Under the pieces are notes generated by a model. That model ran no database searches and was not told where the DNA came from. It saw only the letters and a program-made list of their open reading frames with translations. From JAHEAO01 sp942492375 (GTDB taxonomy: Bacteria > Pseudomonadota > Alphaproteobacteria > Rhodobacterales > Rhodobacteraceae), in contig CALOEL010000007.1 of assembly GCA_942492375.1 (NCBI GenBank), forward strand, positions 223,841 through 287,840: DNA of 64,000 bases. Direction: 5' to 3'. This document shows, piece by piece, positions 51,992-62,753 of the stretch (positions are counted from its first letter, which is position 1; each line of letters begins with the position of its first letter). Made by a program: the position numbers and the translations under genes.

Positions 51992-52702
51992 TTAGTCAAT
52001 CAGGGCTGCAGTGATGATCGGTCCGTGGCCTTGCGCCTGTAGGATCATCGCCAGAGGCAGCCCATCCTTCGGCAGGTCCAGAGACAACCGAAGCGGTCCG
52101 GCGCCGTCCCATTTCGCGACAGGAGACAAGGATGTCACGACATTCGCATAGGCGATGCTGCGGCCGGCATTCTCGCCGCGCCTGATGTCGACCTTTCGGA
52201 TCGGATCGAACCGGGCGACCAGAAGCAACATCTTCGCCGGCAGGGGCGCGGCGCCGGTCGGCTCTGCCGTGACGGTAAGCTTGCCGTCCTTGCGCGCCAC
52301 CTTCAGACGGGCAGCCGCGGGCCGGCCGGCATGGGCGCTGATCAGTCTTTCGAGCTGCATAGGCTTGGCGCCGACAAGGTGGTCCTGCCCGGCGACGATC
52401 ATCTGCGGCGTGTAGACGGTGCGGCGACCTGCGGCCCGCGCATAGGCTTTCTGGCGCTGGGTGAAAGCGGGGTCGGCCAGGTCATCCTTCCAGCCCAGGT
52501 AGTCCCAGTAATCGACATGCAGCGAAAGCGCGATCACATCCTTACGCTTTGCAAGCTCGGTCAACATGGCGTCGGCGGGCGGACAAGACGAGCAGCCTTG
52601 CGAGGTGTAGAGCTCGACCACCACCGGCTGCGATTGTGCCGACGCGGCGAACGGCAGCGCGAAGACCCATGCAAGTGAAAATGCCACCAGAAGTGATTTC
52701 AT
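51992..52702 (-). CDS. DUF1223 thioredoxin-like exported protein
   Basis: A 236-residue protein. A signal peptide (SLAWVFALPFAASA) is followed by the DUF1223 thioredoxin-like fold with VVVELYTSQGCSSCPPADAML, where CSSC is the redox pair. HVDYWDYLGWKD and RRTVYTPQMIVAGQDHLVGA are conserved. It is probably periplasmic; the partner is unknown. Confidence 0.9.
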   Translation of the reverse strand: MKSLLVAFSLAWVFALPFAASAQSQPVVVELYTSQGCSSCPPADAMLTELAKRKDVIALSLHVDYWDYLGWKDDLADPAFTQRQKAYARAAGRRTVYTPQMIVAGQDHLVGAKPMQLERLISAHAGRPAAARLKVARKDGKLTVTAEPTGAAPLPAKMLLLVARFDPIRKVDIRRGENAGRSIAYANVVTSLSPVAKWDGAGPLRLSLDLPKDGLPLAMILQAQGHGPIITAALID

Positions 52703-52823
52703 CGACCCGTCCTTGAATCCCGTCCCCCGCTTTTCCTAGCCCACCGCCCTGCCAAGCACCAATCAACCAATCGAGAGAACCCGTAACATCACGGCAATGG
52801 AACATTTCGGGGATTCAGTGCAC

Positions 52824-52836
52824 AATGGTATACAGA
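52824..52836 (+). promoter_or_regulatory. Candidate regulator site or -10 region upstream of acnA
   Basis: atggtatacagat contains the palindrome GTATAC, close to GntR-type operators (tNGTNNNACNa), and TATACA could also serve as a -10. It lies about 90 bases before the acnA ATG. Weak evidence. Confidence 0.25.
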
Positions 52837-52924
52837 TTTTATCGCACACCCCTTGATTGCGGCCCGCGCATGCGGCAAACCCCAATCAACACGAACCCTG
52901 ACCCCAACCGAAGGGAGCCCCCAG

Positions 52925-55700
<2,776 letters not shown>

Positions 55701-55828
55701 GTTGCGGGGCGCCGGTTCGGAAACGGGCTCCGGCGCCCCGATGCCCGATTGCCGTAAGGGAATCGTCAGCACCTTCGCCGTTATACCGACACCGGGCCGC
55801 ATCGGGCCGCCCGGTTCGGGAAGTGAAA

Positions 55829-56167
55829 ATGGCATTGAACACACAGCAGCAAATGCTCGTCGAGCAAAGGGTCGCGAACGAGGCGAAGTCGATCGGCGTC
55901 GCCTATCTCCTGGCGATCTTCGTGGGTGGACTGGGCATCCACCGGTTCTATCTCGGCAGGTCCGGTTCGGGGGCGGCAATGCTGATCCTGCTGATCCTCG
56001 GCGTGATGACGGTGGCATTCGTCATCGGCGCCATCCCGCTTCTTGTGGTCGGCGTCTGGGCAATCGTCGATCTGTTCCTGATCCCGGGCATGGTCGCCGC
56101 GCAAAAGGAAGCGACGCGCCGGTCGATCACCACGGAACTCGAGGCACGGGCGCCGGAACAGGTGTGA
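55829..56167 (+). CDS. TM2 domain-containing membrane protein
   Basis: A 112-residue protein. A soluble N-terminus is followed by two helices forming the TM2 domain: AYLLAIFVGGLGIHRFYLGRSGSGAAMLILLIL, with GGLGIHRFYLG as hallmark, and IPLLVVGVWAIVDLFLIPGMV. Function unknown. Confidence 0.9.
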   Translation: MALNTQQQMLVEQRVANEAKSIGVAYLLAIFVGGLGIHRFYLGRSGSGAAMLILLILGVMTVAFVIGAIPLLVVGVWAIVDLFLIPGMVAAQKEATRRSITTELEARAPEQV

Positions 56168-56294
56168 ACCACCGCGGTAGGTTACACTGGCCGCGACGGC
56201 TCAGGTGCGATCGCCCCGCCGACAGGCTGCGGCGTGGAACCTGTCCCGCGCTGCCGGCGTTGATCAGGTGAAGCTCATCGAAAGGTAAAATCCC

Positions 56295-56417
56295 ATGACC
56301 CGTTCACGCCCCCGGCCCGCCGTAGCCCGCATCCAGACGCTGCCGGCGATCCCGATGCCACTTGTCGAAACCGTCGCGTTGATCCTCTTGATCCTTGCCG
56401 GTTCCGGCCTCGGCTGA
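56295..56417 (+). CDS. Candidate small membrane protein
   Basis: A 40-residue frame after AAAGG. It has a basic N-terminus (MTRSRPRPAVARIQ) and a hydrophobic C-terminus (LVETVALILLILAGSGLG). It ends three bases before the convergent ccmG stop. No homologue was recognised, so this is suggested by composition and ribosome site only. Confidence 0.4.
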   Translation: MTRSRPRPAVARIQTLPAIPMPLVETVALILLILAGSGLG

Positions 56418-56420
56418 ACC

Positions 56421-56957
56421 CTATTCGGACGCCGCTTCGATCGCCGGCCGGATCGTATCGGCCAGCGCCCGCGCCGTGATCGGCCCTGCAAAGCGCAGCA
56501 CGATCACGCCGTCGCCATCGACGACAAAGGTTTCCGGGACACCGTAAAGTCCCCAGTCCAGCGCAGTGCGCCCGCTTACATCCGCGCCGACCCCAAGATA
56601 GGGGTTTCCAAGTTCGTCGAGGAAACTCAGCGCCTTCACCGGATCATCCTTGTAGTTGATGCCGTAGATTGGCACGCCTTCCTCGGCCAGCATGGTCAGG
56701 TTCGGGTGCTCGGCCCGGCAAGGCGCACACCAGCTCGCCCAGTAGTTCACCAGCTTCACCCCCGGTTCACGCAAGGTCGCATCGTCGAACCCCGGCAGTG
56801 CGGCCAGTTCACTCAGCATCACCGAAGGCGCTTCGGTTCCTTCAATGGCCGAGGGTAGAGCGGTCGGGTCCTCGCGCTGCATTCCGACATAGAACATCAC
56901 AGCGAGTGCGGCGAACAGCAGCGGCGGCGCGATCATCAAGGGGGAAATCCTAGCCAT
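56421..56957 (-). CDS. ccmG: Thiol:disulfide interchange protein CcmG/DsbE
   Basis: A 178-residue periplasmic thioredoxin anchored by an N-terminal helix (LMIAPPLLFAALAVMFYVGM). The redox motif is WASWCAPC. YGVPETFVVDGDG includes the cis-proline loop. It reduces apocytochrome c thiols for heme attachment. Last gene of the ccm group; its ATG overlaps the ccmD stop. Confidence 0.95.
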   Translation of the reverse strand: MARISPLMIAPPLLFAALAVMFYVGMQREDPTALPSAIEGTEAPSVMLSELAALPGFDDATLREPGVKLVNYWASWCAPCRAEHPNLTMLAEEGVPIYGINYKDDPVKALSFLDELGNPYLGVGADVSGRTALDWGLYGVPETFVVDGDGVIVLRFAGPITARALADTIRPAIEAASE

Positions 56958-57102
56958 CCGACCGCCGAGCCTCCGCTGCGTCCAGCGCCCGGCTGACCCG
57001 GCGCGACTGCAACCAGGTCGACAAAACCAACCCGGCGATAAGCGCTATCGACAGCCCGTAGGCCGAAAGCACTTCGGCCGCATATTTCCCAAGATCCGGC
57101 AT
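56950..57102 (-). CDS. ccmD: Heme exporter protein CcmD
   Basis: A 50-residue membrane protein. One helix (EVLSAYGLSIALIAGLVLSTW) is followed by a basic, charged tail (SRRVSRALDAAEARR), the CcmD pattern. It supports transfer of heme from CcmC to CcmE. It overlaps ccmC by one base and ccmG by eight. Confidence 0.88.
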   Translation of the reverse strand: MPDLGKYAAEVLSAYGLSIALIAGLVLSTWLQSRRVSRALDAAEARRSDG

Positions 57103-57830
57103 CAGCCCATCCGTTCCCGCGCGATGATTGCGTGAAGCCGCCGCGCCCTGATCTCGGTCCGCGTGCGCACCAGCACCAGCGCCAGGAACAGCAGCACGAA
57201 CCCCGCCAGCACCACAAGAAGCGGAAACCAGTAGACATCCGCCACGTTTTCCTCGGCATCCAGCGACAATGACGCCCCCTGATGCAGCCCCTGGTTCCAG
57301 AAATTGACCGCGTAGCGCGAAAGCACCGCAAAGACCGAACCGACGAGGCAGAGCACTCCGGTAAGATCGGCGGCGGTATCGGGATTCTCGATCGCGGCCC
57401 ACATCGCCATATAGCCGAGATAGAAAAGGAACAGGATGAGGAAGGCGGTCAAGCGCGGATCCCACGCCCACCACGTACCCCACATCGGCTGACCCCAGAT
57501 AGCCCCGGTGACCAGCGCGATCACCGTCATCACCATGCCGATCGGCGCCGCGGCCTTGGCCGCAAGCGCGCTGACATGGTGCCGGCGAACGATCCAGATC
57601 AATGACGCCACCAGCATCATCGCCCAGATGTTCACTGCCATCATCGCCGAAGGCACGTGAATATAGATGATCTTTACGGTCGCCCCCATGCGGTAATCGT
57701 CGGGCGTCAGGAAATACCCCCAGAACAGCCCAACCGCCAGCGCCAGCGCGGCCAGCCCTGCAAGGATCGGCACAAGCGGGGCTGTCCAGCCCATGAACTT
57801 GCGCGGGTTCGCATATTCCCAGATCGACAT
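57102..57830 (-). CDS. ccmC: Heme exporter protein CcmC
   Basis: A 242-residue six-helix membrane protein. The tryptophan-rich heme-handling motif is WGTWWAWDPRLT. KIIYIHVPSAMM and AVNFWNQGLHQGASLS flank the heme-binding histidines. It loads heme on CcmE. Confidence 0.96.
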   Translation of the reverse strand: MSIWEYANPRKFMGWTAPLVPILAGLAALALAVGLFWGYFLTPDDYRMGATVKIIYIHVPSAMMAVNIWAMMLVASLIWIVRRHHVSALAAKAAAPIGMVMTVIALVTGAIWGQPMWGTWWAWDPRLTAFLILFLFYLGYMAMWAAIENPDTAADLTGVLCLVGSVFAVLSRYAVNFWNQGLHQGASLSLDAEENVADVYWFPLLVVLAGFVLLFLALVLVRTRTEIRARRLHAIIARERMG

Positions 57831-57884
57831 GGCCGCCTTCTATCCCGTCTTTCCGTCGCCTGCCACACACATCGCCGTCAACCC

Positions 57885-58541
57885 CTAGCGCAGATTGACG
57901 CGGATCGCGGCGGCTGCCGCAAAGGGCAGCAGCGCGATCGCCGCCAATGTGATCCCGGCCAGCAGCGCAAGCGGGGTCGAAAGGGAAAGCCCCTCCGCGC
58001 CGCGCCGGGCCACCTCGGTGCCATAGATCAGCGTCGGCACGTAGAGCGGCAGCACCAGCAGCGACAAGAGCAGGCCGCCGCGTTTCAGCCCGACCGTCAG
58101 CGCGGCGCCGAAAGCCCCGATCATCGAAAGCGCCGGTGTGCCGATCGCCAGCGAGGCGACCAGCCAGGAATATCCTGGCTCCGGCAGGTTCAGCAGGACA
58201 CCGAACAGCGGTGCGGCCACGAGCAGCGGCAGTCCCGTCGTAAGCCAGTGCGCTAGTGCCTTGACCGCGACGACTGCTTCCATGGGAATCGGCGCGGTGG
58301 CCAGAAGATCGAGCGTGCCGTCCTCAAAATCGAGCTGGAAGATCCGGTCGAGCGACAGAAGGCAGGCCAGCAGCGCCCCGATCCACAGCATGCCCGGCGC
58401 GATCCGCGACAGAAGCGCGGCTTCGGGTCCGACCCCGAACGGCACCAGCACGACGACGATCAGGAAGAATGCCAGGCCAAGCCCGAAGCCACCGCCCGCA
58501 CGTATCGCCAGCGTCAGATCCCGGCTCAGCAGACGGATCAC
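57885..58541 (-). CDS. ccmB: Heme exporter protein CcmB
   Basis: A 218-residue six-helix protein and partner of the CcmA ATPase. QLDFEDGTLDLLATAPIPMEAVVAVKALAHWLTTGLPLL is the conserved CcmB segment. The GTG start overlaps the ccmA stop (GTGA), indicating translational coupling. Confidence 0.95.
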   Translation of the reverse strand: MIRLLSRDLTLAIRAGGGFGLGLAFFLIVVVLVPFGVGPEAALLSRIAPGMLWIGALLACLLSLDRIFQLDFEDGTLDLLATAPIPMEAVVAVKALAHWLTTGLPLLVAAPLFGVLLNLPEPGYSWLVASLAIGTPALSMIGAFGAALTVGLKRGGLLLSLLVLPLYVPTLIYGTEVARRGAEGLSLSTPLALLAGITLAAIALLPFAAAAAIRVNLR

Positions 58542-59161
58542 GAGAGCGCCTCGTCGAATACCCCGAGCCCCCGGTCGGCGACTGCCCGATACGGGGTCAC
58601 GTCGAACTCTTCGGCCTCAAGCCCCAGTTCGATATGCGTGGCGATCAGCGCCGCGCCTCCGGCGGACAGATGCGCCTCGACCGCGCGTGCGAACATCGCG
58701 ACCGCCCCGCGGTCCAGCGACACCGTCGGCTCGTCGAGCAGCCAGACCGGCCGGCCCGAAACCAGCAGCCGCGCCAGACCCAGACGGCGCCCCTGCCCGG
58801 CCGAAAGCGCATGCGCAGGACGGTCCGCAAGCGGCTTCAGGTCGAAGACATCAAGCGCCGCGTCGATCGACCCGGCGCCGTAGATGCCGGCCCAGAAGCG
58901 CAGGTTCTCCGCCACCGTCAGAACCGCCTTCACGCCGTCGGCATGGCCGGCATAGACAAGTGACTCGGGCTTCGCATGAACCTTTCCGGCAATCGCGGGT
59001 TGCAGGCCCGCCAGGGTGCGCAGAAGCGTCGTCTTGCCCGACCCGTTCGGGCCGCGCAGGACCAACGCCGCACCGGTCGCCAGCGTGAAGCCGACGCCGG
59101 ACAGCACCGCCACGCCGCCGCGCTGGACCGTCAGATCCTTGACCTCAAGTGCCGCGTCCAC
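58538..59161 (-). CDS. ccmA: Heme ABC exporter ATP-binding protein CcmA
   Basis: A 207-residue ABC ATPase. Walker A is GPNGSGKTT, the signature is LSAGQGRRLGLARLL, and Walker B is PVWLLDEPTVSLD. The GTG start at 59161 is behind a G-rich site. CcmAB drives release of holo-CcmE. Confidence 0.94.
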   Translation of the reverse strand: MDAALEVKDLTVQRGGVAVLSGVGFTLATGAALVLRGPNGSGKTTLLRTLAGLQPAIAGKVHAKPESLVYAGHADGVKAVLTVAENLRFWAGIYGAGSIDAALDVFDLKPLADRPAHALSAGQGRRLGLARLLVSGRPVWLLDEPTVSLDRGAVAMFARAVEAHLSAGGAALIATHIELGLEAEEFDVTPYRAVADRGLGVFDEALS

Positions 59162-59189
59162 TTTCCCGCCCAGCCTTTCTTCTTGATGA

Positions 59190-59208
59190 AAATATCCCCG
59201 CCGGAGGC
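59190..59208 (-). repeat. Dispersed intergenic repeat, copy 2
   Basis: The reverse complement of the 19-mer at 1622-1640, identical across its length, in the 57-base gap between ccmA and the Mth938-like gene. Confidence 0.55.
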
Positions 59209-59218
59209 ATCCCGCCTC

Positions 59219-59572
59219 TCACACGGGCAGCAAGGCAAGGCCGACGCGCCGACCCTCCGACAACAGCACATTGTAGGTCCGGCAGGCCGCCGGGCTGGCC
59301 ATCGGCTCGGCCCCGATCCCCGCCGCTTCAAGCGCCTCGCGGAACGCCGTCGGCAAATGCGCCATCTCGCTTCCGGTGCCGATAAAGACGACATCGACGT
59401 CCTGCTTGGCGGCGATCAGCACGTCCGGGTCGTCATAGCCGCCCCAGGGCGTCACGCCGGTCGGCAGTACCAGAACAGCGCCCTCGAAGACCTCTCCGCC
59501 GATCCGGAAGAACCCCGGACCATAGCCGTCAACGGGGCGGGAATCGGTGAAACGGATCTCGTTCAGACGCAT
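59219..59572 (-). CDS. Mth938-like domain protein (DUF498)
   Basis: A 117-residue protein related to the mitochondrial complex I assembly factor NDUFAF3. FTDSRPVDGYGPGFFRIGGEVFEGAVLVLPTGVTPW and VVFIGTGSEMAHLPTAFREALEAAGIGAEPMASPAACRTYNVLLSEGRRV are typical. It lies between secF and ccmA, as in relatives. Function in bacteria not established. Confidence 0.88.
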   Translation of the reverse strand: MRLNEIRFTDSRPVDGYGPGFFRIGGEVFEGAVLVLPTGVTPWGGYDDPDVLIAAKQDVDVVFIGTGSEMAHLPTAFREALEAAGIGAEPMASPAACRTYNVLLSEGRRVGLALLPV

Positions 59573-59609
59573 GTCGCACCTCCTTCATCGCCCTTGGGCG
59601 AAGGCCGGG

Positions 59610-60572
59610 TCAGGCATCGACATCGGCGTATCGATTGCCCGGATCGGGTTTCGACTTGTCGCGGTCGAGCCCGAGAAACAGCACGATGTTCTTGGCCACG
59701 AAGACCGAGGAATAGGTCCCGACCACCACGCCCCATGTCATCGCAAAGACAAAGCCCCGGATCACGTCGCCGCCCAGCACCAGAAGCGCGATCAGCGCGA
59801 TCAGCGTGGTTCCCGACGTCATCACCGTCCGGCTGAGCGTCTCGTTCACGCTGATGTTCATCACGTCGCGCAGAGGCATCTTCTTGTACTTTATCAGGTT
59901 CTCGCGCAGCCGGTCGAAGACGACCACCGTGTCGTTGATCGAATAGCCGAGGATCGTCAGCAGCGCCGCGATGATCGACAGATCGAAGGGCAACCGGAAC
60001 AGCGAGAATATCCCGATCGTCAGCGCGATGTCATGCACCAGCGCCGCCACCGCGCCGACGGCGAACTGCCATTCGAAACGCAGCCAGATATAGACCAGGA
60101 TCGCGAAGGTCGCGAGCAATACCGAGATCACCGCCTTCTGGATCAGTTCTCCCGACACTTTCGGTCCGACGCTTTCGACAGAGGGAAAGGTCAGCGTCGG
60201 GTCGACGGTCTGCAGGGCGGCCTCGACCTCGGCGACGGTTTGCGCAGTAATGGCTTCCTCGCCCTCTTGCGCCTCGATCCGCACCATCGCGACATTCTGA
60301 TCCTCGCCGAAGGTTGGATCGAACACTTCGGTGATCGACACATCGCCAAGGTTCAACGGGGCGATCGCATCGCGATAGGCGCCGACATCGACCGGCTGCG
60401 TCGATTCCGTCCGGATCGTCGTGCCGCCGCGGAAATCGATGCCGAAGTTCAGCCCCATCACCAGGAAGATGACGAGCGACAGGATGACCGCGACCACCGA
60501 GGCGCCGAAGGTCAGCCGCGCCCGCGCGAAGAAATCGATCTTGGTGTTGTCGGGAACCAGCTTCAGACGCAT
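59610..60572 (-). CDS. secF: Protein translocase subunit SecF
   Basis: A 320-residue six-helix membrane protein. NFGIDFRGGT opens the family pattern; GYSINDTVVVFDRLREN and ETLSRTVMTS mark the second half. With SecD it uses proton motive force to complete Sec export. Four bases after secD. Confidence 0.96.
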   Translation of the reverse strand: MRLKLVPDNTKIDFFARARLTFGASVVAVILSLVIFLVMGLNFGIDFRGGTTIRTESTQPVDVGAYRDAIAPLNLGDVSITEVFDPTFGEDQNVAMVRIEAQEGEEAITAQTVAEVEAALQTVDPTLTFPSVESVGPKVSGELIQKAVISVLLATFAILVYIWLRFEWQFAVGAVAALVHDIALTIGIFSLFRLPFDLSIIAALLTILGYSINDTVVVFDRLRENLIKYKKMPLRDVMNISVNETLSRTVMTSGTTLIALIALLVLGGDVIRGFVFAMTWGVVVGTYSSVFVAKNIVLFLGLDRDKSKPDPGNRYADVDA

Positions 60573-60576
60573 CGGC

Positions 60577-62238
60577 TCAGACCTCTATCGTTTTCGGGCG
60601 GCGGCGTTCGAACCAGGTCACCAGCAGCAGCCGGGTCACGAAGATCGCGGTGAAGACCGAGGTAAGGATGCCGATCCCCAGTGTCACCGCGAAGCCGCGG
60701 ACCGGCCCCGAGCCCATCATGAACAGGATCGTCGCGGTAATCAGCGTGGTGATATTGGCGTCGAGAATCGCGCTCATCGCCTTCTGGTAGCCAAGTTCGA
60801 TGGCCCGTGCCGGTCCGCGCGCGGTCTTCAGTTCTTCGCGGATGCGCTCGAAGACCAGCACGTTCGCGTCGACCGCCATACCGATGGTCAGCACGATCCC
60901 CGCAATGCCCGGCAGCGTCAGCGTCGCGCCGATCATCGACAGCACGCCGAAGATCATGCCGACGTTCAGGATCAGCGCCACATTGGCCAGCAGCCCGAAC
61001 CAGCCATAGCTGAGCGCCATGAAGACCAGCACCGCGATGCCCGCGACGGCGCAGGCGATCTTGCCGGCGTCGATGCTGTCCTGACCCAGTTCCGGGCCGA
61101 TCGTGCGTTCCTCAAGAAACGTCATCTCGGCCGGAAGCGCGCCCGCACGCAGCAGGACGGCAAGCTGGGTCGATTCCTCGACGGTGAAATTACCGGTGAT
61201 GATGCCCGATCCGCCGGGAATATGGCTCTGGATCACCGGCGCCGAAATCACTTCGCTGTCCAGCACGATGGCGAACGGGCTGCCGATATTCTCGGCCGTG
61301 TAGTCGCCGAACTTGCGGGCACCGGTGGGATTGAACCGGAAATTGACCGCCGGCCGGCCGTTCTGGTCGAAGGCGGGTTGCGCGTCGACCAGTTCCTCGC
61401 CGGTGACGACCGGGGTTTCCTCGAGCACGTAGAACGTGCCCTCTTCGTCAAGCGACGGATACTTGACGTTGCGCGGACCCGCGTCGGCATTGGCGTCACT
61501 GGTGCGACGCACGACCGGATGGAAGGTCAGCTGCGCCGTGGTTCCGATCAGCGCCTTCAGTTCGGCGGCGCTGCCGATCCCCGGCACCTGGATCAGGATG
61601 CGCCGGTCGCCCTGGCGCTGGATCGTCGGCTCGCGGGTGCCGACCTCGTCAACCCGGCGGCGGATGATCTCCAGCGATTGCTGGATGGTCCGGTCGTCCG
61701 TGGCCAGCTTCTCGGCCTCGCTCAGCGTCATGATGATTGTATCGCCCTCGCCACGCGCCTCGTAATCCGTGGCGCCGACGCCGGTCAGCGAGACAACCGA
61801 ACTGGCAAGACCACGCGCGACTTCCAGCGCCCGCGCCATCCCCTCTGGCTGCGAGATCCGGGCGCGCAGTTCGTCGGGCGGTGACGGCAGACGGCGCACG
61901 GTGCCGACGGCGCCGCGCTCGTCCCGCAGTGCGTCGCGCAGCTCGGGCCAGAGCGCGTCCATGCGGGTCTTGTACACATCCTCGACCTTCACCTCGGCCA
62001 GAAGTTGCGCGCCGCCGCGCAGGTCAAGCCCGAGATTGACCAGCGACGACGGCAGCCAGTCGGGCCAGCCCGCCAGCGCAGCGGCCAGTTCCGGTGTCTC
62101 GCCCTGCATCTCGATGCTGCGAAGGGCGTCGTTATGGGTCTCGACGCGGGTATAGAAGGCGTTCGGCAGGGCAAAGCTCACGCCGATGGCGACGAGCCCC
62201 CAGATGACAATCCGCTTCCAGAGTGCGATTTGCAGCAT
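60577..62238 (-). CDS. secD: Protein translocase subunit SecD
   Basis: A 553-residue six-helix protein with a large periplasmic P1 domain. GLDLRGGAQLLAEV, FEGPGI-free P1 core, GIAGIVLTIGMAVDANVLVFERIREEL and GFAVTLGIGILTSVFTAIFVTRLL are the hallmarks. ATG at 62238. Follows yajC by 18 bases. Confidence 0.96.
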   Translation of the reverse strand: MLQIALWKRIVIWGLVAIGVSFALPNAFYTRVETHNDALRSIEMQGETPELAAALAGWPDWLPSSLVNLGLDLRGGAQLLAEVKVEDVYKTRMDALWPELRDALRDERGAVGTVRRLPSPPDELRARISQPEGMARALEVARGLASSVVSLTGVGATDYEARGEGDTIIMTLSEAEKLATDDRTIQQSLEIIRRRVDEVGTREPTIQRQGDRRILIQVPGIGSAAELKALIGTTAQLTFHPVVRRTSDANADAGPRNVKYPSLDEEGTFYVLEETPVVTGEELVDAQPAFDQNGRPAVNFRFNPTGARKFGDYTAENIGSPFAIVLDSEVISAPVIQSHIPGGSGIITGNFTVEESTQLAVLLRAGALPAEMTFLEERTIGPELGQDSIDAGKIACAVAGIAVLVFMALSYGWFGLLANVALILNVGMIFGVLSMIGATLTLPGIAGIVLTIGMAVDANVLVFERIREELKTARGPARAIELGYQKAMSAILDANITTLITATILFMMGSGPVRGFAVTLGIGILTSVFTAIFVTRLLLVTWFERRRPKTIEV

Positions 62239-62256
62239 TTTACCTGCCTGTCCGGC

Positions 62257-62580
62257 CTAGTCGTTGGCCGGTTCGGTCTTGGACAGGACCTGGGCGATGG
62301 TCTGCTTGACCACGCGGACCTTCACGCCCGTCGCGATCTCGACCTCGACCTCGCCTTCGTCCTTCACCTTGGTGATCTTGCCGATGACCCCGCCCTGAGT
62401 GACGATCTGATCGCCGCGCCGGACATTGGCGACCATCTTCTGGTGGTCCTTCAGTTTCTTCTGCTGCGGCCGGATCAACAGGAAATACATGATCGCGAAG
62501 ATCAGGATCAGCGGGATAAAGCTGGAGATGGCCGCAGCGCCGCCCCCGGCTGCCTGCGCATAGGCTGGCGTTGCAAACAT
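62257..62580 (-). CDS. yajC: Preprotein translocase subunit YajC
   Basis: A 107-residue single-helix protein (FIPLILIFAIMYFLLIRPQQKKLKDHQKMV) with a soluble C-terminus containing RRGDQIVTQGGVIGKI. The ATG at 62580 begins MFATPAYAQA, the usual alphaproteobacterial N-terminus; the longer frame starts at 62625. First gene of yajC-secD-secF. Confidence 0.95.
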   Translation of the reverse strand: MFATPAYAQAAGGGAAAISSFIPLILIFAIMYFLLIRPQQKKLKDHQKMVANVRRGDQIVTQGGVIGKITKVKDEGEVEVEIATGVKVRVVKQTIAQVLSKTEPAND

Positions 62581-62753
62581 GAAATCGTCCTTCTGATCAT
62601 GGCCCGGCGGCAGGGCCCCCGGCAATTCGCGCGCACCCTATATGCGCCCCTTTTGCTTGGCAAGCGAACGGCGGCGCATTTCGGTGTTCACAGTGGTCTC
62701 ACCTTGCGGCATATGGGGGCGGCGCTTCCACGATCAACGCAAGGACCGGAAAA

